From Orychophragmus violaceus (lineage: Eukaryota; Streptophyta; Magnoliopsida; Brassicales; Brassicaceae): a stretch of DNA of 64,000 nt. How positions within the stretch are numbered: the first letter of the stretch is position 1; every line of letters starts with the position of its first letter. The notes beneath the pieces were generated by a model that did not search any database, was not told the DNA's origin, and saw nothing but the letters and a program-made list of their open reading frames with translations. The stretch lies in NCBI GenBank assembly GCA_030180135.1, contig CM058236.1, forward strand, positions 10,561,357 to 10,625,356. Reading direction: 5' to 3'. Below are positions 45,769-54,776 of the stretch, piece after piece. The position numbers and the translations under genes were made by a program.

Positions 45769-47660
45769 ATTTGGTATCAGAGCCTAGGTCAAGGTCTCCC
45801 AGTCCTGCCCTGGGAGATCAGCTTTCGTTGTTTACCCCAAAACCCTTTTCAATCTCTTTCAAAACCGTTTGCGAAATTTTATAAAATGGTTACTTTGCGA
45901 AAGGCTTTTTCAAACACAAAATATATCATAGGTTGTTCTCCACGCCGGTCCTAGTCTAGTTAGAATTTATCCGTGCAGGTTGGCGTCAGTGTCTTCAAAC
46001 CTCGGAGGTGCTACTGCTCGCTAGATGTGTGCCGAGATATATGTCGTGATGTGTGCCGTTGAGGTGTATGTTGGGATGTGTGTTGTGGTATGCGCCTACA
46101 AGGCAGTCGGTACTAGTGAGGTGGTGTTGGGGTCATCGTGGGTTCAGAGTATTGTTCAACCAAGCGTGCGAGAGCGATTAGGATGTGGAGGCATTCACCG
46201 GAGAGACTACAGCGGGAGTGTAGCAGGGAGTTTCAAGAGTTGCAGGAAGTGCTAGAAGAGTTGCGAGAGACGTTGGAGTAGCTGCAAGGAGTGCTACAGG
46301 AGCTGCAAGAGGTCGATGGAAAGACCGGATTGCGAGGAGTGCTACAGGAGTTGCAAGAGGTCGATGGAAAGACCAGATGGCGAGGAGTGCTACAGGAGCT
46401 GCAAGAGGCAGATGGAAAGACCGGATTGCGAGGAGTACTACCGGAGCTGCAAGAGGTCGATGGAAAGACCGGATTGCAAGGAGGCCATTTGGAAGTGGCG
46501 GTGTTTCGACAGGATTTAGCGTCAGGAGTTGCTTGAGTTGCTTGGATCACAAGGAGCAGCAGGAGGCTATCCAAATCTGTCCCAAGTAGGGAATCTTGGA
46601 ATCGGTTTGTGACATCAACTTCAATGAGTTATGGATGGCTCGTCAAAGAATGATCAAGCAGGAAGCTGGAGGGGATCTTCGTGGTACGGCAAGTTCGAGA
46701 TTCAACGGTGAGGCCGGAAAGGAAACGGTCTGCCCTGGAGTTCTTTGTGGATTACTGGAGCAGCTAACGGAGTTCCACAAGAGGGAAAGCAGATCGCAGA
46801 AGCGTTCTGGGAAGTGGCGTTGTGGCATTTGGAATTGCCCGACAAGCTGGACGTCTGTAATTGCAAGTTCAAATGGACAAAGCAGGATATTGGAAATGGA
46901 AATCCAATGGGAGAGTGTTAGGAAAACACTATGGAGGATTGGCAAGCAGCTGCAAGGAATAGCAAAGGAGCGCAAGCTTAATGGGGAAGGAAACCCAAAG
47001 GATGGTGTTTGGAAAGCACTATATCTGGATCACAAGGTAGGAAACCTTGGGCTGGAGGTCATATTGGAAGCTGGTTTGGAAATCAGAGTGCGCAGCGGAA
47101 GCGTGGCATTGGAGCATATAAGGAGTTAAGTGGGTCGTTCCCCACCAGCCAGATAGCCATAATGGACATGGTTAGCTGCATCGGTCACAGGAGTTAACAA
47201 GGATGCCTGCTGGGGCGACAGTCAACGCCATAGTGCACGGTAATGGAAAACCGTCATAGAGAATCCATTTGGAAGTGGATGATGCACTGTGGCACGGTAA
47301 TGGAAACCGTTGAGGAGAATGGGATTGGAAGCGGGGAATCGAATTCAAGACTTAGAACCATTCGAGGGATGAGTGTTGTTTCTAAACATTGGAGACCGAC
47401 CCTAATGGACATGGGCGGTAACATGTGGCGTTTGTATTGCATTCTGGGAGCTACTGTAGGATCGGCACCAAGGAGAAGGACACTTCAGAGCTTGGTTGGA
47501 AATAAGGGGCGGGAGGAACAGTCTGCAGGATTCAAGCAAATAAGCAATCGAGTCAGTTTTGGGTCAGCGAAGTTTGCGGAGTGTGGTTGGTAAGGAGTTG
47601 CAGTGGAGGACTCCCGCCACGGAATTCGGGACGAATTCTTTTCAAGGGGGGGGGGAGAAT
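45769..47660 (+). other. Internal region of pol-less LTR element
   Basis: After the primer site the next 450 bases have no recognised domain. Positions 46286-46477 are four 48-bp repeats. The frame at 46596-47129 (177 codons) is the longest, with Lys/Arg/Trp-containing sequence and no family I recognise. Words such as TTTGGAAGTGG and GGAAACCG recur to 47600. It may be a degraded gag or a filler sequence carried between LTRs. Confidence 0.5.
46286..46477 (+). repeat. Four tandem 48-bp repeats
   Basis: Units begin at 46286, 46334, 46382 and 46430. Each reads roughly GAGGAGTGCTACAGGAGCTG and continues to GGAAAGACCGGATTGC. 48 bp is 16 codons, and one frame gives ELQEVDGKTGLRGVLQ-type units with a heptad-like Leu spacing. 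Units differ at a few bases. Confidence 0.92.
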
Positions 47661-49363
47661 TGTAACATACCCAAACTGGCCCAATTAAAAATTCTGAGAA
47701 AAGAAGAGGAAAGCCCATTAGCCAAGCCCAAAAGCCCTCTTCCTTCTCAAAACCCTAGCATTTCTCTTATAAATAGGAGCCACCTCCTTTGGAGAAGTCA
47801 AGAAGAAAGAGATCTCGGCGAAGCCCTACCTCTCCACCGCCGCAGCCTCAGCCTCCAGAAGATAGATCTGATGCTCCTCCATCGAGTAGAGCCTAAAGAA
47901 ATCCGGTAAGTCCATTTTCAGATCTGTTTCCTTTCAACCCGAGAACTAAAATGGCCGTATCTTTCTGACCGTGAGGAATCTGGGAAATCCGAGACCACCA
48001 TAGCGTTCCTCTCGTCGAGACGAAGCCGTAGCCGCAAACCGCACCTCCATCAGCCTCCGGACGCGCCCGCAATCGCCGAGAGAAGATTTGCCGGTATCCC
48101 ACGCGCCGCCGCACGCGCCGCCGTCGCCGGAGCCACGCGCAGCCGCCGTCCGCCGGGAGCCGTCGCCGTCCGCCGCCGTCCGCCGCCTTCCGTCGCCGGA
48201 GCTCCGCCGCCGCCGACCACCGGAGCCACCGCCGAACCGCCGCCGAGTCAACTCGGCCGGCGACCGAGTCAACTCGGTTGACCGGGTCGGGTTGACCGGT
48301 TCGGGTCCGTTGACCGGGTCGGGTTGACCGGTTCGGGTCCATTGACCGGGTCGGGTTGACCGTTGACCGTTGACCGGTCCGGTTTAGGTTAACCGGTTCA
48401 ATTTCCAATTTCGATTCTGATTTCAATTCTGATTTCCGGTTTAGGTCGGTTAAGCTGGTTTGAGCTGGGTATTTTCAATCGATCATATCTAGCTCATCCT
48501 AAGCCCGATTTAAGCGATTCAAAACCCCATCTCACTCGATTTCTCGTCCTATTTCCAGATCTGATGTCCGTTCGGGCTGAGGAAGCTTCTAAATTACCAT
48601 TTTGCCCTCTTCTTTGGCTAAGGTGAGGACCGATGGTTATCTCCCTTGCTCTATCTCAATTCCGGACGATAGTCCTCTGTTAATGTCGTCTTTCCTAGGT
48701 AGTGTAGGCTAGAGATACGCGTGATTGATTGTGGAACGTAGAATGCTAGGTTATCGCTGAGCCTGAAAACGTTGATTGTGCGTGATGGATATGATTGTAT
48801 AGAACTGTGATAGATCCCCCGAAAGGGTGTTTCTTGGCGGCTCGCGTATAACGAGTTTTGGTACGCGACCCTTGTATCGTCGGAAGGGAGGTCTTGGCGA
48901 GCCTCCCCAAGTTTACCGTGCCTTCGGGCCGACGTGGAAGTGATACCGGGTGGGCCGGTTGCGTGAGCCTTCGGGCTAGAGTAGGGGTTCGCGAGTGCGA
49001 AAGCGCGAGTGGATGTAGTTTGCGTGGTGAAAGCCTTCGGGCCTGTTTGCAAGGTGATATTAGCTTAGGACTTGTGATTCGTAGTTGTGTGGTGTAAGCG
49101 GGATAGCGGACTCCCTAAGTCCGTCCTCACTGGGTGATTGTGTTTGAAACAATTACTCAGGCCTCCTTTTCCCTTTTCCCTTCTTTTTCCTCGCAGGTCC
49201 GGATGCAGGATTGATCGATCGTTGTGACGTGATTGGTGGACTTGAATACGAAGGAAGTGCCGGGTCCTGGGACAAGTTGAGTTGGCGTCCCGGTTGGACC
49301 GAATCCGGTTCAACGGGCGTCCTAATGCCGCGTCTCCGGTTATGCCGGGAGACGGGTGTTACA
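47661..49363 (+). repeat. 3' LTR of pol-less element
   Basis: 1703 bp; about 25 bp longer than the 5' LTR because of extra CCGCC and GGTCGGGTTGACCGG units. Confidence 0.92.
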
Positions 49364-49368
49364 AAAGT

Positions 49369-49402
49369 CTACCAGCACGTTCGAGATTTCCTGAAGGCTT
49401 AG
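49369..49402 (+). pseudogene. Possible displaced last exon of the HhH-GPD gene
   Basis: Immediately right of the pol-less element, one frame reads VYQHVRDFLKA followed by TAG at 49400-49402, then sequence like a plant 3'UTR. Before the insertion this would have followed the acceptor GTAGAAAG|AAGT at 44086, and the phase fits the possible donor after GAAA at 37592. If correct, two nested LTR insertions (38445-43649 and 44091-49363) enlarged the last intron and one of them landed at its 3' splice site. It is an inference from splice phase and position; I cannot align it to an orthologue here. Confidence 0.4.
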
Positions 49403-49501
49403 TAACCGACATCGAAGTTTGAGACCAACAATTGCTTCTTTTGTCTCGATCTCCATGTAAATGCAAATCATGATAGTTATATGATCTGTTTTTGTCACGG
49501 T

Positions 49502-49813
49502 TAGTGATGTTAAATGGGCGGTCCGGACCCGTTTAGATTCGTTTAAAATTTTTAATATAAAAAATATATTTTATTTAACGTAAAACAACGTCGTTTTATT
49601 AAAAAACAAATAAAAGAATAAAACAAAAAATTGAAAAAAAATAAACGGGTATCCGTTTAAGCCCGCAGACATATACGCTAAACCTGCGAACCTAAACGGA
49701 TTATCCTATTTAGTCTTGTTTATTTTTTTAAGTGCCCGCGGACGTAAACATGCTTCAATTTTATATAGAATCTGTTTAGGTCCGCGGACTTTAAACCTAT
49801 TTTAACATCATTA
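49502..49813. mobile_element. hAT-type MITE, 312 bp
   Basis: Perfect 8-bp target duplication GTCACGGT (49494-49501 and 49814-49821). Terminal inverted repeats are TAGTGATGTTAAA on the left and TAATGATGTTAAA as the reverse complement of the right end, one mismatch. Internal GGTCCGGAC and GTCCGCGGAC words are also arranged as inverted copies. No coding capacity. 8-bp duplications and TA(G/A)NG ends are typical of hAT elements. Confidence 0.9.
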
Positions 49814-49988
49814 GTCACGGTGACTTGCCTCCAAAAATGAACCAACGCGAGACATGGCAGAATATCAAAAACAATGAAAATTACAAAACCGGAATGAGAT
49901 ACAAAAGTCAATGTACAAATTCAAATCTTGTAGAAAATCCGTAGCACATGTTTTATCAATGTCATTTGGCTGAGAGGAGACTACATTA

Positions 49989-50298
49989 GACCATCTCCAA
50001 TGTATAGCTCCATTTTCTATTCTAAAATAGAGTAGTGTTTTACTCCAATATATTTTATAATGTTGAAAAAAATATTTATAACTGTTACTGAAAAATATAA
50101 ACATATATTTTTAAATAATAATTATTATATTTATAAAAAATTAAATTTTAAAAGATTTAAACTCAAAAAGATCAAAATGGAGTGGAAAATAATCTCACCC
50201 ATTACTCCATTTTGGAGTGAAAAATGAATTGGGGTTGGAGACAATTTTACTCCAAATTCCATTTTTGAATGGGAAATGGAGTAGGGTTGAAGATGCCC
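49989..50298. mobile_element. PIF/Harbinger (Tourist-like) MITE, 310 bp
   Basis: Flanked by TTA on both sides (49986-49988, 50299-50301). Ends are GACCATCTCCAATG and, as reverse complement, GGGCATCTTCAACCC, an imperfect inverted repeat with the familiar G..CATCTCCAA core. The right half repeats GGAGT/ACTCC words. AT-rich and non-coding. Confidence 0.82.
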
Positions 50299-50301
50299 TT
50301 A

Positions 50302-51114
50302 CATCCTATAAAACGCATCACAAGCCACAATTAATCAGTTGACAAAACTAGCTATATATCATTCATTAATGAGCCATAATAACTGGTTATGCAAATAGAA
50401 TAACTAAGGAATCTCTTAAAGGAAACGAAGTTCTTATTTTCTCCATGCACTAACGGTCACAGATGAAATTGTCGACCCTGTGACGATACGGTTTGTGTCA
50501 TCTGTTGAAGGAGACCGAAAAGATTACCAACATAAATATAAGCAATATTTGCCAGCAGGAGAATGTGAGATTACGAAGGTGGCATTTTAAATACCTCATC
50601 ATGTTTCTTTGTTGTAGAATCAGGATCTGTTACAGTTCACGTCTCAGCTAGAGTTCGTATTAAGGAGCAAACACAAATTGATACTAAAACAAAAAAAAAA
50701 CCCCAACTTCTTTGAAAAGGTAGACAACATATATCAGAACGGTCCCAAAAAATCTAGTAAAGCAAAATGCTTCTGAAATTACCCATATGATGAAGATTGT
50801 TAAAGAGGATACAATCCATACCGTTCCTTTCAAGTGGCCATACTAACTTTCAAGATACACTGCAGCCCTTTAAGGGAAACCAAAACACAAGGTTAGTATG
50901 GAGAATGCGAGACTCAACAATCCTTTGATGTTGGCTGATACTCTCAGGAAATTCCACGACTGTTAATTACTCAAGTCAAATGAAAAAAATTTGTTACCTC
51001 CCACTAATTCATTCATTACTAAAAATTGTGAGAGCAAACATGAGGCCGGAGAAAAATATTCAGTCACATCTTGACAGAAAGACGAATCCATTAACCAAAG
51101 CTTATACATATGAT
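50302..51114. other. Unassigned intergenic sequence
   Basis: No gene, repeat or element boundary could be supported. An A run lies at 50690-50700. Confidence 0.45.
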
Positions 51115-51119
51115 CTAAT

Positions 51120-51747
51120 TGAAGAGGTATTTGATGTGTCAGTCACGGCGTAGTACAAGTGGTAGTACAAGACGTGACTCAGGACGTGAATATGTTTGAT
51201 TGATGAGATATGAACGAATCTTTATGATGTGATTCGGTTTATTGGTTGTGTGCTGAGCTGGATGAAGATCTTGGAGTGAAGATTGCAGCTTGGAGTTGTT
51301 TACTTATTCTTTGAATAAGTTTCAAGAAAAAGGAAAAGTTACAAAAATGTGAAATAGGAAATATCAAAACAAAAAGGATATTTGCTATATCTTTATTTAG
51401 GTAAACTTGAGGAGCAAGTTTAGCCTATATAAAGAGGAGAGGCGTGGCCTTATGGAGATGCAAGAGCTGAGAGAATAAAAACTCAAGAGGGCTTTTGTAT
51501 CTTTGGGGAAAAGTCTAGGTTCTAGGGGGAGCTTAGCTCAGGTGTTTGATCCTGAAGAATTCTTGTATTGGGTAGAGCGATAGATCAATAGGGTTTGTTC
51601 TATTCGTCTGTAATTGGTGGGATTACTTTCTATTCAAGTGAATTCGAAAGCTGGACGAGGTCCCGGGGAGTAGGAAAAACCGAACCCCGTTAACAAACTT
51701 TGTGTGTCTTACTTTCTGCTTTATATACTGCCTCACCTGCACTTTCA
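51120..51747 (+). repeat. 5' LTR of gag-only copia element
   Basis: 628 bp, TGAAGAGG to CTGCACTTTCA. Contains CTATATAAAGAGG near 51425 as a likely core promoter. Confidence 0.94.
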
Positions 51748-51749
51748 AT

Positions 51750-51761
51750 TGGTATCAGAGC
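51750..51761 (+). other. Primer binding site, initiator tRNA-Met
   Basis: TGGTATCAGAGC two bases after the 5' LTR. Confidence 0.92.
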
Positions 51762-51850
51762 GGGTGCTTGATAGAGATTTAGTCTTGTTTCGAGCAGATC
51801 TAAGGTGAGGATCAGAAGGTAGCTCAGGAAGTAGCACAGAGTTCGTTTCG

Positions 51851-53179
51851 ATGGAGTCTCACAAAGAAGGAACGTCTATGACCAGACCACCACGGCTTGA
51901 TTCTTCAAATTATGGATATTGGAAGGTTCGTATGCAAGCTTTCATTAGTGGTCTTGATGAGGATTGTTGGAATTCGATTGAGATTGGTTGGAATCCCCCT
52001 ATGATGATTAATGATAAAGGAGTTGAAGTTCTTAAGCCAAGAGATCAATGGAATGCTGAAGAGAAGAGAGCATCAAGTTTCAATTCTAAGACCAAGACTG
52101 CGATTTATAATGCAATTGATGCAAGTTATTTCGAGTTGATTTCTCAATGTGTGTCAGCTCAAAAGGCATGGAAAACATTGGAGAACATGTTTGAAGGTAC
52201 CTCAAGTGTCAAGAGGACTAAGCTGGATATGTTAGCATCTAAATTTGAGAATTCAGATGATGATGATGGAGGAATAAAGAGTTTTGTGGCATTCACAACC
52301 TTTGAGCCTAGTTCAGCTACGAAATCTGCAACAGGGTCTGCATCAGCGTCTGCGACGGAACCTGCGTCAGCGTCTGCAACAGGGTGTGCAATTGATAGTG
52401 ACAAGGATGAAAGTGATCCTGGAAGTGATGATGATGATTTTGATGAGAACTATAAAGCTTTGTATGAGCATTGGTGTAAGCTGGTTGAGGAGAATTCAGT
52501 ATTGACTAAGGAGAAAGTCAAGTTAGAAGCTCAAGTTGCTGAGGTACGAAAGTATGCAACAGAGAAAGAAGAAGAAGCACATCAAGCCAAAGTTCAACTT
52601 GAAGAAACTCTAAAAGGCGTGAGGATGCTGAATAATGGCACAAAGCAGTTGGATCATCTTCTTACTATTGGAAAAAGTGATCGATGTGGCCTTGGATTCA
52701 ATGGAGAATCTTCAAAAGCTGACTGTGTTTTTGTGTCTGGTGGAAAGATGGATGTTGCATCAACAGCTGCTACAAAGACTGCAACTGTTATGAAGTCTGC
52801 AACTGGTACGTCGACTGGTACAGCAACTGGTACGAGAGCTGGTACAAGAACTGCTACAGCGACTGCAACAAGGAAAATTCCCGAAGTGAAAAGTGCACCT
52901 AAACAAATTTGGCGTCATGTTTGTCATCATTGTGGAGTTGTTGGGCATATTAGGCCAAGATGCTTTAAGTTATTGAAGGAGAAGAAACGAATAGAGCAAG
53001 CTTATGAAGTGAGATTCCGTGGTCCAATATGTTATCATTGTGAAGGTAAAGGACATGTTCAAAGGTCTAATTATGGAGGGACAAGGCCCATGAAGATTTG
53101 GAGAAAGAAAGTTAATCACTTCGGAGATGGTGCAGTAGGATTTCATCCTCAATATGGAGGAGGACGGTTCATGTGTTAG
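51851..53179 (+). CDS. copia Gag (SIRE/Maximus-like), intact
   Basis: 442 codons, uninterrupted. The N-terminal gag core (residues about 10-130) reads MTRPPRLDSSNYGYWKVRM, QWNAEEKRASSF and AWKTLENMFEGTSSVKRTKL, the pattern of large-gag copia lineages. An Ala/Ser/Thr-rich repeat (SATGSASASATEPASASATG) and an acidic run follow at about 155-200. A coiled-coil-like segment lies at about 210-260 (EENSVLTKEKVKLEAQVAEV). A second Thr/Ala/Gly repeat lies at about 310-345. Zinc knuckle 1 is intact (CHHCGVVGHIRPRC). Zinc knuckle 2 reads CYHCEGKGHVQRSN, with the last cysteine replaced by Asn. No protease or polymerase follows. It may build particles or package RNA using enzymes of an autonomous relative. 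Confidence 0.92.
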   Translation: MESHKEGTSMTRPPRLDSSNYGYWKVRMQAFISGLDEDCWNSIEIGWNPPMMINDKGVEVLKPRDQWNAEEKRASSFNSKTKTAIYNAIDASYFELISQCVSAQKAWKTLENMFEGTSSVKRTKLDMLASKFENSDDDDGGIKSFVAFTTFEPSSATKSATGSASASATEPASASATGCAIDSDKDESDPGSDDDDFDENYKALYEHWCKLVEENSVLTKEKVKLEAQVAEVRKYATEKEEEAHQAKVQLEETLKGVRMLNNGTKQLDHLLTIGKSDRCGLGFNGESSKADCVFVSGGKMDVASTAATKTATVMKSATGTSTGTATGTRAGTRTATATATRKIPEVKSAPKQIWRHVCHHCGVVGHIRPRCFKLLKEKKRIEQAYEVRFRGPICYHCEGKGHVQRSNYGGTRPMKIWRKKVNHFGDGAVGFHPQYGGGRFMC

Positions 53180-53286
53180 TTTTTGACCATGATGTGACTC
53201 AAGTAAGGGGAGATTGGTGTTGCTAGTGACGAAGCCTTTGATGCTAGGGTTGTTGAGATCACATACATAGTCAAAAAGGGGGAGAT

Positions 53287-53914
53287 TGAAGAGGTATTTG
53301 ATGTGTCAGTCACGGCGTAGTACAAGTGGTAGTACAAGACGTGACTCAGGACGTGAATATGTTTGATTGATGAGATATGAACGAATCTTTATGATGTGAT
53401 TCGGTTTATTGGTTGTGTGCTGAGCTGGATGAAGATCTTGGAGTGAAGATTGCAGCTTGGAGTTGTTTACTTATTCTTTGAATAAGTTTCAAGAAAAAGG
53501 AAAAGTTACAAAAATGTGAAATAGGAAATATCAAAACAAAAAGGATATTTGCTATATCTTTATTTAGGTAAACTTGAGGAGCAAGTTTAGCCTATATAAA
53601 GAGGAGAGGCGTGGCCTTATGGAGATGCAAGAGCTGAGAGAATAAAAACTCAAGAGGGCTTTTGTATCTTTGGGGAAAAGTCTAGGTTCTAGGGGGAGCT
53701 TAGCTCAGGTGTTTGATCCTGAAGAATTCTTGTATTGGGTAGAGCGATAGATCAATAGGGTTTGTTCTATTCGTCTGTAATTGGTGGGATTACTTTCTAT
53801 TCAAGTGAATTCGAAAGCTGGACGAGGTCCCGGGGAGTAGTAAAAACCGAACCCCGTTAACAAACTTTGTGTGTCTTACTTTCTGCTTTATATACTGCCT
53901 CACCTGCACTTTCA
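53287..53914 (+). repeat. 3' LTR of gag-only copia element
   Basis: 628 bp, followed by the CTAAT target duplication. Confidence 0.94.
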
Positions 53915-54003
53915 CTAATAACACATAAAACAGACCAAAATGACCTCGTCCTCACTGTATTAGAATGTTAGGGTACAATATCTTCTGGTCACCCTCACTA
54001 ACC

Positions 54004-54248
54004 TGATACGTGTAGCGTATCAAAACGGTAGAATAGAGATAAATCGAGATAACTTTTATTGATAAGAACTGGTTACAAGCTTGAGAGATACTGGAGTCTC
54101 TCACCTCCCATGAACATGATGATCAAACAACTTGATAAAGATCTCTCTCATGCTTGCTCTCACTTGTATACTACTTATAACAATAAACCAAGCCCACAAT
54201 ACTCTAATTCATAAACCAAGCCCACCAAGTGATAGACCATATGTATCA
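54004..54248 (-). repeat. 3' LTR of basic-ORF element
   Basis: 245 bp; preceded on the plus strand by the TAACC target duplication. Confidence 0.92.
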
Positions 54249-54305
54249 TTACCGTCCCCTTTGAAACTGACCTTGTCCTCAAGGTCACGCTGAAAAAATT
54301 GTTGC

Positions 54306-54776
54306 TCATTGCTGCTCTGCCACTCCCAGGTACGGTCCGGTGTACAGAAGGAGATACTGACCTTGGCTACCATTCTTACATTCCCACGAGTGTCTGTAAT
54401 TGGAGAGTCCAACCCTTTTTATGAAACCTTCCTCCTGTCCAGATGGTTGGTACCTTTGATAGCTCATTTCGGCGTTTGATTCTGCTTGTAGCCCCTCCTT
54501 TCCAATTGGTTGAGTCAGAGTAAATCTATCAAATACTAACTCTCCAACTGCCCCAAGAATATTGTGTTTAGATGCTCTCAGACTTGAAGCCCAATCCTTG
54601 AACTGGTTTCCCGGATTATTCAACAAGGAAGAACAGAGGTTTTGGAACAACTTCATCTTCTTTGACTGTGCACCAGTCTCTTTCCATATTACCAACCCCT
54701 CTCGGGTTTCTACCATCAGTTCTGGTTGAACGCATAGAACTCCATCTTCAAATCTTAATGGTAGTATCCCATTCAG
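54306..54776 (-). CDS. Read-through extension of the basic ORF
   Basis: 156 codons in the same frame as the upstream ORF, directly after its TAG (54777-54779), ending at TGA 54306. Starts LNGILPLRFEDGVLCVQPEL and includes QFKDWASSLRASKHNILGAV. No known domain recognised. Either the amber codon is a recent mutation in a protein of about 1,018 residues, or part is made by read-through, or translation restarts at an internal ATG (54716). The first is simplest. Confidence 0.5.
   Translation of the reverse strand: MNGILPLRFEDGVLCVQPELMVETREGLVIWKETGAQSKKMKLFQNLCSSLLNNPGNQFKDWASSLRASKHNILGAVGELVFDRFTLTQPIGKEGLQAESNAEMSYQRYQPSGQEEGFIKRVGLSNYRHSWECKNGSQGQYLLLYTGPYLGVAEQQ

Larger units (their letters stand above)
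44091..49363 (+). mobile_element. Ty3-like LTR element without pol
   Basis: LTRs at 44091-45768 and 47661-49363 begin TGTAACATAC and end GTGTTACA, an inverted terminal repeat. An initiator tRNA-Met primer site (TGGTATCAGAGC) lies at 45772-45783 and a polypurine tract (AAGGGGGGGGGGAGAAT) ends at 47660. Flanks GAAGT (44086-44090) and AAAGT (49364-49368) are a target duplication with one mismatch. The internal 1.9 kb has no gag, protease, RT or integrase that I can recognise. It holds a 4 x 48-bp tandem repeat. The LTRs differ by a duplication of a GGTCGGGTTGACC unit and scattered substitutions. Confidence 0.9.
51120..53914 (+). mobile_element. Gag-only copia element, young insertion
   Basis: 2795 bp. 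LTRs of equal length (628 bp) at 51120-51747 and 53287-53914 differ by one base that I could find (GTAGG versus GTAGT near 51671/53838). A perfect 5-bp target duplication CTAAT lies at 51115-51119 and 53915-53919. An initiator tRNA-Met primer site lies at 51750-51761 and the polypurine tract AAAAAGGGGGAGAT at 53273-53286. The only gene is an intact gag. A TATATAAAG box at about 51426 in the LTR probably drives transcription. It belongs to the class of terminal-repeat retrotransposons carrying only GAG. Confidence 0.95.
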
